DNA of 64,000 nucleotides, taken from positions 30,497,001 to 30,561,000 of the forward strand of contig JASUAD010000004.1 in the NCBI GenBank assembly GCA_037013555.1, read 5' to 3'. Within the stretch, counting starts at the first letter, position 1, and the number at the start of each line of letters is the position of its first letter. The notes below the pieces were generated by a model, which saw nothing but the letters and a program-made list of their open reading frames with translations, did not search any database and was not told the origin of the DNA. This DNA comes from Sextonia rubra. Taxonomy: Eukaryota > Streptophyta > Magnoliopsida > Laurales > Lauraceae. The position numbers and the translations under genes were made by a program. Shown piece by piece: positions 49,801 to 54,807 of the stretch.

Positions 49801-50624
49801 AGATTTAAACGGCAGCATGCATATTCCAATGCATTCAAATTCCAATTGTTCTAACTTTTTAAAAGGAAGGCTGATATTTATACCAGCAATGGATGACAAC
49901 TCTGTATCACATTAATGTTTAGAGGTTATTTTTTCTCAGTTCCCAAATGAGCCCTCAGTGTAAATGTCCTATTCATGAAGTATTTGGGTATCATAGTCTA
50001 CAGAAGGTGGATTATCTTGGTAACATAAGAGTTTTTCATCTCTTATATTGGTTGATAAACCTCAAGAGTGAAGATGAGTGTCATTTGATCACAATACCCC
50101 AATACTTAAAAGAGTCATGTATCATGTTGAATGTCTTGAAATTTGAATGATTACATGCAGATGCAGCAACTCATGGATAATGTGGGCTAAGTTATTTCCA
50201 TTTTCGTTTCGGTTTCACTTTCTCCTTTTATCTGTTTGCTAAGTGGTTGTGGAAAACTATTGCTGATCATGCAGGACTGCATCAATCGAATAAATTCTCT
50301 GGAAAATATGGGTATGTTTTTCATCTTCTTCAACTTGAATATTCTGGGTGCCGTCCCAATAACCGAAAAGCAGTAGCAGCTAAGCAATTCTGTATATGGG
50401 TTGGTTATGATCTTGTAGGGCGATTATCAGGTGTGATGGATGACCGTGGAAAATACATATACATCTCACCTGAGGAGATGCAAGCGGTGGCAGACTACAT
50501 AAAGCGTCAGGGAAGGGTTAGCATTTCACATCTTGCCAGTATGTCTAACCAGTTCATTGATTTGGAACCAAAGCCTCAGTTTGCTGATGAAATTAGCCAT
50601 GCGGATGGTATTGCTGTTGCTTAG
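16143..50624 (+). CDS. DDRGK1: DDRGK domain-containing protein 1 (UFBP1), eight exons over 34.5 kb
   Basis: ER-membrane adaptor of the UFM1 conjugation pathway, which in animals and plants works with UFL1 in ER homeostasis and ribosome-linked ER-phagy. Coding exons: 16143-16268, 20120-20219, 21990-22096, 23099-23200, 23318-23479, 30060-30116, 50275-50311 and 50419-50624. All junctions are GT-AG and phases agree, giving 897 bp or 298 residues plus stop, close to the plant family length as I remember it. Residues 5-24 form an N-terminal hydrophobic anchor followed by basic residues (WKRR). Residues 112-160 are a highly charged helical, probably coiled-coil region. A C-terminal winged-helix/PCI-like domain contains the diagnostic DDRGK at 238-242 and YIYIS. 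No frameshift or premature stop is seen in any exon, so the gene looks functional despite a 20-kb intron 6 full of transposons. Identity is sure; pathway role is from family knowledge. Confidence 0.93.
16975..17400 (-). pseudogene. Copia pol C-terminal remnant with polypurine tract
   Basis: The minus-strand translation contains FDIFTKAMTRYHRRHFLISK, which matches the copia RNase H tail (ADIFTKAL...), preceded by a degraded segment resembling the TKHIEVDCHF region. The frame ends in TGA at about 16976-16978, and the following minus-strand bases TTTGAGGGGGA look like a polypurine tract. Frame breaks and the missing upstream domains show it is a fragment. No LTR could be delimited. Confidence 0.55.
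18802..18820. repeat. (CTG)6 microsatellite
   Basis: Pure CTG trinucleotide run inside DDRGK1 intron 1. Confidence 0.9.
18880..19020. mobile_element. Short MITE, CTATGATGCCC family, copy 1
   Basis: Starts CTATGATGCCCAGG and ends near ATCCGTGCATGATAA, an approximate inverted terminus. The flanks GGTGTGAT (18872-18879) and TGTGTGAT (19021-19028) match at 7 of 8 bases. The body is closely similar to the 144-bp copy at 21341, including a shared GATATGATATGACA block. Confidence 0.7.
19032..19803. repeat. CGGACAC-rich dispersed repeat with inverted ends
   Basis: The left end, AAGAAGCACGGACACTT, resembles the reverse complement of the right end, AAGAAACACAGACACGG. Internally the words GTCGGACACCGACAC and GACACGTGTC recur. 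It resembles a non-autonomous TIR element. No target duplication was found. Confidence 0.45.
20120..20219 (+). CDS. DDRGK1: DDRGK1 exon 2
   Basis: 100 bp, acceptor ATGCAG and donor GTTTTT, ending after the first base of a Glu codon (phase 1). Encodes a basic, Arg-rich linker (GTRRMRRRP) on the cytosolic side of the anchor. Confidence 0.87.
20440..20546 (+). mobile_element. RTE-type LINE 3' terminus
   Basis: The degraded translation DRSEWRNRIHV followed by TDL matches the conserved C-terminal tail I know from plant RTE LINE proteins (DRAEWR.RIHVADPN). It is followed by TTGGGACAAGGCTT and a (GAT)n tail at 20526-20546, the usual 3' structure of these elements. 5'-truncated. Confidence 0.6.
21341..21484. 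mobile_element. 144-bp MITE, CTATGATGCC family, perfect 8-bp TSD
   Basis: Begins CTATGATGCCTAGATAC and ends GTATCTGTGCATCATAT, imperfect inverted repeats of about 17 bp. Flanked on both sides by GTTATTTA (21333-21340 and 21485-21492). The 8-bp duplication points to mobilisation by a hAT-type transposase. Confidence 0.85.
21990..22096 (+). CDS. DDRGK1: DDRGK1 exon 3
   Basis: 107 bp, acceptor ATATAG and donor GTACAA. Encodes an acidic stretch (SDEDVPVDDYY) and then a Lys-rich segment (KGSKKKEKKRQERD). In animal family members an acidic UFM1-interaction motif lies in this part; whether this one binds UFM1 is not visible from sequence. Confidence 0.87.
23099..23200 (+). CDS. DDRGK1: DDRGK1 exon 4
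   Basis: 34 codons, in phase, beginning right after TTTTTTTGAAG and ending before GTGGGT. Encodes a charged, predicted coiled-coil stretch (ESRQVKQDRYAEMRRKKDEE). Confidence 0.87.
23318..23479 (+). CDS. DDRGK1: DDRGK1 exon 5
   Basis: 54 codons, acceptor ATTATAG, donor GTGAG. Continues the charged helix (EEEAKARKAKEEEAAALEF), then the conserved EKWKGEFSVDAEG and LLFDFVEYIK that begin the C-terminal globular domain. Confidence 0.9.
23853..24273 (+). repeat. 5' LTR of the intron-5 element
   Basis: Starts TGATATAGGACAGACC. Shares long blocks with 27999-28431, such as TTTTATTTGTTTATGTTTT and TCCTCAAAATCCTTAATGCC. Contains GGATTGGAGTTTGG twice, an internal repeat also present in the partner LTR. 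Confidence 0.88.
24276..24285 (+). other. Primer-binding site of the intron-5 LTR element
   Basis: TGGTATCAGA two bases after the LTR, matching the plant initiator-tRNA-Met primer site. Confidence 0.8.
26261..27081. mobile_element. 821-bp TIR element of the CTATGATRCCC family, nested in the LTR element
   Basis: Starts CTATGATACCCAAATA, and its right end, reverse complemented, reads CTATGATGCCCAGATAC. Flanked by the perfect 8-bp duplication TTGATAAT (26253-26260 and 27082-27089). The ends carry many GGATACGG/CCGTATCC words. It contains a 73-bp tandem duplication (26861-27006) and no transposase. It is a longer relative of the 144-bp MITEs in introns 1 and 2. Confidence 0.85.
26861..27006. repeat. 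73-bp tandem repeat, two copies
   Basis: TACCAGTATTCATGTCG starts at 26861 and again at 26934; the two copies are almost identical, so the duplication is recent relative to the element. Confidence 0.92.
27999..28431 (+). repeat. 3' LTR of the intron-5 element
   Basis: Starts TGATGCAAGATAGACC after the purine tract and ends CCACATTA directly before CCTAT. Confidence 0.88.
30060..30116 (+). CDS. DDRGK1: DDRGK1 exon 6
   Basis: 19 codons (KNKCVPLEDLAAEFKLRTQ) between acceptor CTTGCAG and donor GTAGTT, phase 0 on both sides. LEDLAAEF is highly conserved in the family. It is isolated by 6.6 kb upstream and 20.2 kb downstream. Confidence 0.9.
31572..31608. repeat. T37 homopolymer
   Basis: Uninterrupted run of 37 T in DDRGK1 intron 6. 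It could be the reverse-complement poly(A) tail of a retroposon, but no body was recognised beside it. Confidence 0.9.
32136..32216. repeat. Dispersed repeat, copy A (partner at 38448)
   Basis: Shares GTCTTTCCATG, AAGGTGTTTGG (GAGGTGTTTGG-like in the partner) and TCTTGAGTTGG with 38448-38520, in the same order and spacing. The two copies flank the hAT element at a distance and may belong to one older unclassified transposon. Confidence 0.5.
34135..36597 (-). pseudogene. hAT (Tip100/ZMYM1-like) transposase, one in-frame stop
   Basis: Cut-and-paste transposase of the hAT superfamily, TTF-zinc-finger branch. The frame is 820 codons long, interrupted once by TAG at 35467-35469 (codon 377); reading resumes in the same frame at GQGYDGASNM. 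An N-terminal low-complexity tail (1-65) precedes a TTF-type zinc finger at about 105-150 (CLPC at 136-139). A DUF4371-like RNase H core follows, with IIVDEAHD, then GYDGASNMRG carrying a conserved Asp, then HCLAHRLQLAL just downstream (the hAT C/H region, near 409). The hAT C-terminal dimerisation domain is at about 735-800 (LPVSTATTERAFSAMNVIKTR). Apart from the stop I see no frameshift, so inactivation is recent or the product is two half proteins. Similar host-named proteins (zinc finger MYM-type protein 1-like) belong to this family. Confidence 0.95.
37269..37409. repeat. 71-bp tandem repeat in the hAT subterminal region
   Basis: CTTCCATATAAAGTGGCTGG starts at 37269 and again at 37340. 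Within each unit TTCCATATAA and CTGGAATTGT recur, so each unit is itself a degenerate double repeat. Subterminal repeats of hAT elements often bind transposase; that role here is inferred. Confidence 0.9.
37503..37521. repeat. C19 homopolymer inside the hAT right end
   Basis: Run of 19 C starting 46 bp inside the right terminus and preceded by GCGCG. Confidence 0.9.
37850..38140. repeat. Degenerate tandem repeat, about 176-bp period
   Basis: CCCAAAGGC and CCAATAGCCAGTTGGCCTG (37852-37920) recur as CCCAAGGCC and CCAATAGCCAATTGACCTG (38028-38095). Diverged and non-coding, directly outside the hAT right flank. Confidence 0.55.
38448..38520. repeat. Dispersed repeat, copy B (partner at 32136)
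   Basis: See 32136-32216; shares CGTCTTTCCATG and GGTGTTTGGCTCTTGAGTTGG-like sequence. Confidence 0.5.
42046..42345. repeat. RTE-like 3' tail followed by a triple tandem repeat, about 86 bp
   Basis: TGATGGGATAAGGCTAAG followed by (GATGAT)n resembles a plant RTE/SINE 3' end. Then a unit beginning CTTCAAGAATTAC occurs at about 42102, 42190 (CTTGAAGAATTAC) and 42273 (CTTCAGGAATTAC). Each contains GAGATTGCATG-like and ACAATGA-like blocks. Confidence 0.6.
42640..43020 (+). pseudogene. LINE reverse transcriptase remnant
   Basis: Pieces in different frames match the L1-type reverse transcriptase of plants: LDGFTNG (compare GPDGFT), then NPNAASIVLLLEREGVTDF (compare LNAT.I.LIPKKEGV.D.), then RIDMGKAYDHVD near 42965-43007 (compare KLDLEKAYDHVDW). 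Stops and frameshifts separate the pieces. No endonuclease, 3' tail or target duplication was found nearby. Confidence 0.6.
43936..44027. repeat. 46-bp tandem duplication
   Basis: TCATTGC followed by ATTTAGCCCTTGTTTGGCAT starts at 43941 and again at 43987, nearly identical. It lies at the left end of a TIR-like region whose right end near 44885 reads ACCAAACACATTTTG. Confidence 0.85.
44230..44850. repeat. Diverged internal direct duplication, about 360-bp period
   Basis: Blocks AAATTTCAACCGTTGGATGATCACC-like (44290) and GGGTCAATTTTCAAAGCTTGATGCC-like (44435) recur at about 44635 and 44777 with substitutions. The duplicated unit makes up most of a possible TIR element with GTTTGGCAT/ACCAAACAC ends (about 43955-44890). 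Confidence 0.6.
46380..46620 (+). pseudogene. Copia RNase H remnant
   Basis: The translation VVKCILHYISGLPGEVFCVQ resembles the copia stretch ILRYLKGTPGKGL, followed by a degraded HPNINISSCSIAD (compare HLNIEGYTDADWAG) and later stops. Only about 200 bp survives. Confidence 0.5.
46767..46812. repeat. (GA)23 microsatellite
   Basis: Uninterrupted GA run followed by GACGTTGCG, within DDRGK1 intron 6. Confidence 0.95.
47471..47534. repeat. 32-bp tandem duplication
   Basis: GTTCAAACTAACT(A/G)AAAATAAAAAAGCGGATC occurs at 47471 and 47503. Confidence 0.9.
48411..49160. mobile_element. Diverged long copy of the CTATGATRCCC element family
   Basis: Begins with GCGATGATAACCGGATACAGC, shares GGGATACGGCAAGATA with 26261-27081, and later has CCCCTTTTGTTTTATTTTAATA, matching CCCCCTTTGTTTTATTTTAATA near 26501. 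Right end and target duplication not found. Confidence 0.5.
50275..50311 (+). CDS. DDRGK1: DDRGK1 exon 7
   Basis: 37 bp after acceptor ATGCAG, ending ATATGG before GTATG. Encodes DCINRINSLENM and the first base of Gly. The split Gly codon is completed by exon 8 (phase 1). Confidence 0.88.
50419..50624 (+). CDS. DDRGK1: DDRGK1 exon 8 (terminal, DDRGK motif)
   Basis: 206 bp after acceptor CTTGTAG, ending in TAG. Encodes GRLSGVMDDRGKYIYIS, the name-giving motif, then the helix-turn segment ADYIKRQGRVSISHLA and FIDLEPK. It ends with a short acidic tail (FADEISHADGIAVA). Confidence 0.93.
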
Positions 50625-51113
50625 CTTCTGTGAATATCTCAATTTACACTAGTAGTAAATATATCCTTTTAGATTGTCTGCTCAGCAGATCTGCTCTCTT
50701 TTTTGTTAATTTTCCACCTCAAAATTCTTTCATGGCTATCTCCTTTCTGTTGTCCAACTTTCCCAGATAATGCCCATTCAAAACTGGAGCGTTGATCCAG
50801 GTTGTAAGTGTATACACAAATTGCTTGTTTTTGTCCGAAAGTTATACCATATGGTACCAGGCCTGTCCTGCCCGTGGATCATTAGGTTGCCATTTATGAA
50901 TCATGTTAATCATCACTCATGAGACCAACAGATTCGATCATGGATGCCAAATTCTTGCAGTGATTTGTCATTTTCTGGTCACTCAATATGTTGATTTTTG
51001 GTCCATTGTTAATTTTGATCAACCGAAAAAAAAAAATGCACGATGCATCTTGCCGTGCCATTGGACTTTCAATGCATATAAATATCTCACAAATTTGATT
51101 TTGATCTTTAGCC

Positions 51114-51176
51114 GCTAATTTGGTTTCAATGTTCATGTGCCTCGAGAGCTAATTTGGTTTCAATGTTCATGTGCCT
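51114..51176. repeat. 34-bp tandem duplication
   Basis: GCTAATTTGGTTTCAATG and GTTCATGTGCCT occur from 51114 and again from 51148. Confidence 0.9.
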
Positions 51177-51555
51177 AGACTTGAGATAAATCCTCTTCCA
51201 TTACATTTTTATCCATAGAAATTCGTACTTTGAAAAACATACCTAATGGCTGTAACTCTGCCTAACGGGGGACGTGCTTATGCATATTTTTGCTGCACAG
51301 CCTGGGTTAGAGACCATTTTTTCGACTTTTTTCATTCTAGTTATTTGGGGCACGTTTGTAAACTGGAGTCTAATTTATAAGAGCTAATTAAGGTCTAAAA
51401 TAAAAGCTTTAATTTTTATGTTCTAATATACAATTAGTCTGTCTGGTAAGGTAATTTTAAAAGGAGATCTTATTCATGAGGTAATTGGGGCTCACCTTTG
51501 GGGATTCTGATATTGGGACTTACCTTAGAATCCACTATTTGCACTGCCATTTTAC

Positions 51556-51625
51556 GTGCATGGGTGATGTGGTTCAATAGCATAAGGCATGTGCATGGGT
51601 GATGTGGTTCAATAGCATAAGGCAT
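51556..51625. repeat. 35-bp tandem duplication
   Basis: GTGCATGGGTGATGTGG and TTCAATAGCATAAGGCAT recur from 51556 and 51591, identical. Confidence 0.92.
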
Positions 51626-52489
51626 GGGTTTACTTCCCATGTCATGTGTTTTGAGTCCCGCTTACCTGGTGTGTGTTGTAGGGTCGTGCATGCATCCAGG
51701 AAACAATTCTTTTGGGCATGAGTACCATGAGGATACTCACATCATTAAAAACAATCATTTGCATCATGTTGAAAATTTTAGAAGGTTATTTTCATCCAAA
51801 GCACTTTTTAAGTTCTGCATTGTTCGTGTCCATCTACTAAAACTAAGAAAAAGCGGCCCCCCAAATCTTTAAATCATAAGAGGAATTATTTTTAGAGTTA
51901 CCAAACTCTGTATGTGTAATAAAAAAATCTTTATATGCATCTTTACCATGCATACCAGCTGTTGGGCCCACCTGGGGGCCCATCGATAATGGGGATGTGG
52001 GGGATCAAAGTATCCAAGTTGGACCACCCCAAATATGGAGTTTCAAGTCAATTAATTTGATGCCCCTGAGCACCTTATCTGGCGCGCTAGTGTATAGACT
52101 ATATGAACCAATAAAAAAGAAGGTTTAATGACTTTGTATTAACAAGATTTTGATGCACGCAACGGTCCAGCCTGATTAGATAACAAACCCATGGGATCCG
52201 TGGCTATTGGCAACATTGACAAACACACACGTGGCCTCCATCACAAGACGATGCACACCAGATGAACAAGAAGATTTCCCCCCAACATATATGTGTGCGT
52301 GTGCATTTGTGGACCTCGGCAGTAATCAAAATATGTCTAGGGTTTTAAGCCCACAGGTCTTGTACCTTATTTTTACAGATCATAAAACTCGCAATTGATA
52401 TAGCTCGAGGGATCAAACCCCGCCAGCCTCGAGCTCTCCAATCTGTGATCCAAACTATTCAGCATTTTCATGAAACTAATAAAACTTTA

Positions 52490-53045
52490 AGGTTTATTTG
52501 AATGGGGGCTAGAATGGAATAATCATTCCATCCGAATGCTCATTCCTACTTTTAGTTTATCCAAAATGGATGAAATACTCATTCTAAAAGGAATCACAAT
52601 TTCCCAACATAAGGGAATGGCCAGTCCATTGAAAAGGGGGGGGGGGGGGGGGGGGGGGGGTGGTTTGCATTCCATTCCAGATTCCTTTGTTATTAAGAAT
52701 AAAAATACATACACTTGCCGCCGTCATTGCCACCCACCCGTTACCACCACCACCACCACCACCAATGCTACCATTGCTACCGCCACCGCCGCCATTGTCA
52801 CATACCCAGAAAATGAAAAGGAAAATAGGGATAGTTTGGTAAAAAATACTGAATATTTTATTCCATTCATGCTTTGATTCATGCATACCAAACATGGGGA
52901 TAGAAATAGAAATTCTATTCTACCCACTATTCCAAAGATAAATCCAAACATTGGAATGGAATGACTATTTCTATCTCATTTTATTCCAAATCCATTTCAA
53001 CCTCCATTCCATTACAACCCAAAATCATTCATGCAAACCAAACAC
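52490..53045. mobile_element. MITE-like element with a G25 tract
   Basis: The left end, GGTTTATTTGAATGGGGG, resembles the reverse complement of the right end, GGTTTGCATGAATGATTTT. Both are followed inward by an AATGGAAT block. The interior holds a run of 25 G (52636-52660), an (ACC)n stretch near 52745-52765 and many GGAATGG words. Open frames here translate simple repeats only. No target duplication confirmed. Confidence 0.5.
52636..52660. repeat. G25 homopolymer
   Basis: Uninterrupted run of 25 G, followed by TGG. Its length is likely to vary between individuals and between sequencing reads. Confidence 0.93.
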
Positions 53046-53978
53046 TATAGGTCTAAAGTTTCATATCTTATATCCTCTTGGATTTTGAGAAATATGTGAA
53101 AAACTTTATATAAAAAGTAGTCCACTTCTATTTTCCTAATTTTCCTACACTAATGTGGCCCCTATTCATGATAGTAGCGGTTCAATATTTTTGTAGAACT
53201 GATGAACCCAAAGACATAAAAGTTTCATATCTTTTTCTGCACTCTTGTGGGCCTTGAAATTGGATAACACTTTATGATATGTATACACAGCATCAACATA
53301 AATCTTCTTTTTAATTTTCATTTTAACGTTTGTTATTCCGTTAGGACCATCTTCATCATCCATGTATAAGAGGTTGGTTTTATATGGTGAAAATGGGTAT
53401 TAAATAATCAAGAACTTTTGTACATACTGTGACAATGGAATTTTCGCTGACAGACCTCTGTGCCATTAAACCGAGACCCGTAGAAAATTCTTTTGTTCTC
53501 CTTTTACCATAGGGACTTGCTAAACATACACTGAATTTATCTTTTCTTACACCAATTCTCTTTATACACAATGAAGTAAGTGAGGGGGTTTAGTTTTCTT
53601 CTCTTTATACACACTACATTTCCATATTATACCCCCACCCAACTAAATTCCTCTTTCTCTACACCAAAAATCCCTCTTTCCATTTCCCTTTCTTCCCCAA
53701 GGGTTCCTCTCTATTCTTCGTCCATTCCCTTTTTTTCCCCAAGGGTTCCTCTCCAATCTTGAAGGTAAGCTTTCATCTCTTCTCTACCATTGCCACAGTT
53801 GTTCTACATTCTCTTCTCCACCATTCTCAAAGGAATTATCTTTTTTAAGGTATTCTCTTCTCTTCTCCACATATTATTCATTACAATGGGTTCTTGCATG
53901 TTTAGATTGTAATAGTAGAATACATTTTTCCCTCAATTCCGTTGTGTGCTCATGCATCCCGTCGCCATCCCGTCGCCA

Positions 53979-54203
53979 TGTTCGGCCCCGCGTGGCCGAA
54001 CACAGTGCATATTATTCGGCCTGGTGTGGCCGAACAACAACACAGTGTTCGGCCATACAGGGCCGAACATATGAAAGATGTTCGGCTTCTGTTGGCCGAA
54101 CATGACTAGGTTGTTCGGCCACTCAGGGCTGAACCATAGTAAAAAGGTTCGGTCCTGTATGGCCGAACACATTCAGTGTATTCGGTCATACAGGGCCGAA
54201 CAC
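53979..54203. repeat. Left palindrome array: 7 units, 33-34 bp period
   Basis: Seven imperfect palindromes of the form TGTTCGGCC-N6-GGCCGAACA start at 53979, 54013, 54046, 54079, 54112, 54146 and 54179. Arms are 9 bp, the 6-bp centre varies (CCGCGT, ATACAG and others), and units are joined by AT-rich spacers of about 9 bp. The array lies in the putative first intron of the plant mobile domain gene (donor at 53765, acceptor before 54256). Confidence 0.95.
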
Positions 54204-54257
54204 AATGAGGACACTGTACCCCCACTCAACTAACAACTGATTGAATTACTTGCAGAT

Positions 54258-54807
54258 ATGGCTAGTAGTTCTAGAGCTCGTCCAACAGCTTCTGAAAGAA
54301 GGCGTCGTCAACGCGTTGAAGAGCCAATTATTGAAGAGCCAGAACAACCAGAAGTCCCGGAGAATGAAGATGAGGAGGTGGAAGAGGATGAAGAAGATAA
54401 TGGAGAAGAAATGGTTGGGCCGACTCACCCTTCGATCTTGAAGAGTTTTCAAACACATGTTGCAAAATTTATTTAGAATGGAGAGGTATGTTTTATATAT
54501 TTTCCATATAAATGTGATTTCTTCTTTCATCTTTAATGTATATGCATATTTTCAGGACCGTCTTCTGCTCAAGTGTTTGAGTCATGGGCAAAAAGTAAGG
54601 ATGTGGTATTTGAACGAGTCTGATTTATTTAGATAGAAGATTGATAGATCTGGTCTAGCACCGTTGATCAGGACTTCTTACAAATCTGTTGATAAGAGCC
54701 TTGTGTCAGCGTTTGTAGAAAGGTGGCATCCAGAGACAAATACGTTCCACATGCCTTTTGGAGAGATGACAGCGTTTATAATCTTGTTCGGCTCTTTTTC
54801 TTTCTAA
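54258..54807 (+). pseudogene. Plant mobile domain (MAIN/MAIL-like) gene fragment captured in the MULE
   Basis: Plant mobile domain proteins include MAIN and MAIL1 (transposon silencing and genome stability) and are often found inside MULEs. A non-coding first exon probably ends at 53764 (CTTGAAG then GTAAGC). The coding exon is 54256-54485 with ATG at 54258, and the next exon starts at 54556 after TTTTCAG. The product opens with MASSSRARP and a very acidic stretch, then GPTHPSILKSFQTHVA, LLLKCLSHGQKV, SGLAPLIRTSY and AFVERWHPETNTFHMPFGEM, which are recognisable domain motifs. Defects: TAG at 54474-54476, probably from a Trp codon; a second TAG after DLF-R near 54634; and an abrupt end after GEMT (about 54771), where sequence antisense to the transposase begins. 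The C-terminal larger part of the domain is missing. Confidence 0.87.

Larger units (their letters stand above)
30117..50274 (+). other. DDRGK1 intron 6 (20,158 bp)
   Basis: A giant intron holding a T37 tract, a complete antisense hAT element (33978-37548), a LINE reverse transcriptase remnant (42640-43020), a copia RNase H remnant (about 46380-46620), two TIR-like elements (46575-48125 and 48411-49160) and several tandem duplications. The segments 30120-31560, 31970-33960, 38150-42000 and 49170-50270 show no gene that I can support. Confidence 0.78.
50625..53502. other. 3' flank of DDRGK1 and intergenic sequence
   Basis: No gene recognised. AT-rich 3' UTR-like sequence follows the stop. Two short tandem duplications and one MITE-like element are listed separately. 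Confidence 0.5.

Noticed and set aside
52536..52951. Pro-, Thr- or Gly-rich open frames on both strands
   Set aside because: They are translations of the G25 and ACC repeat tracts.
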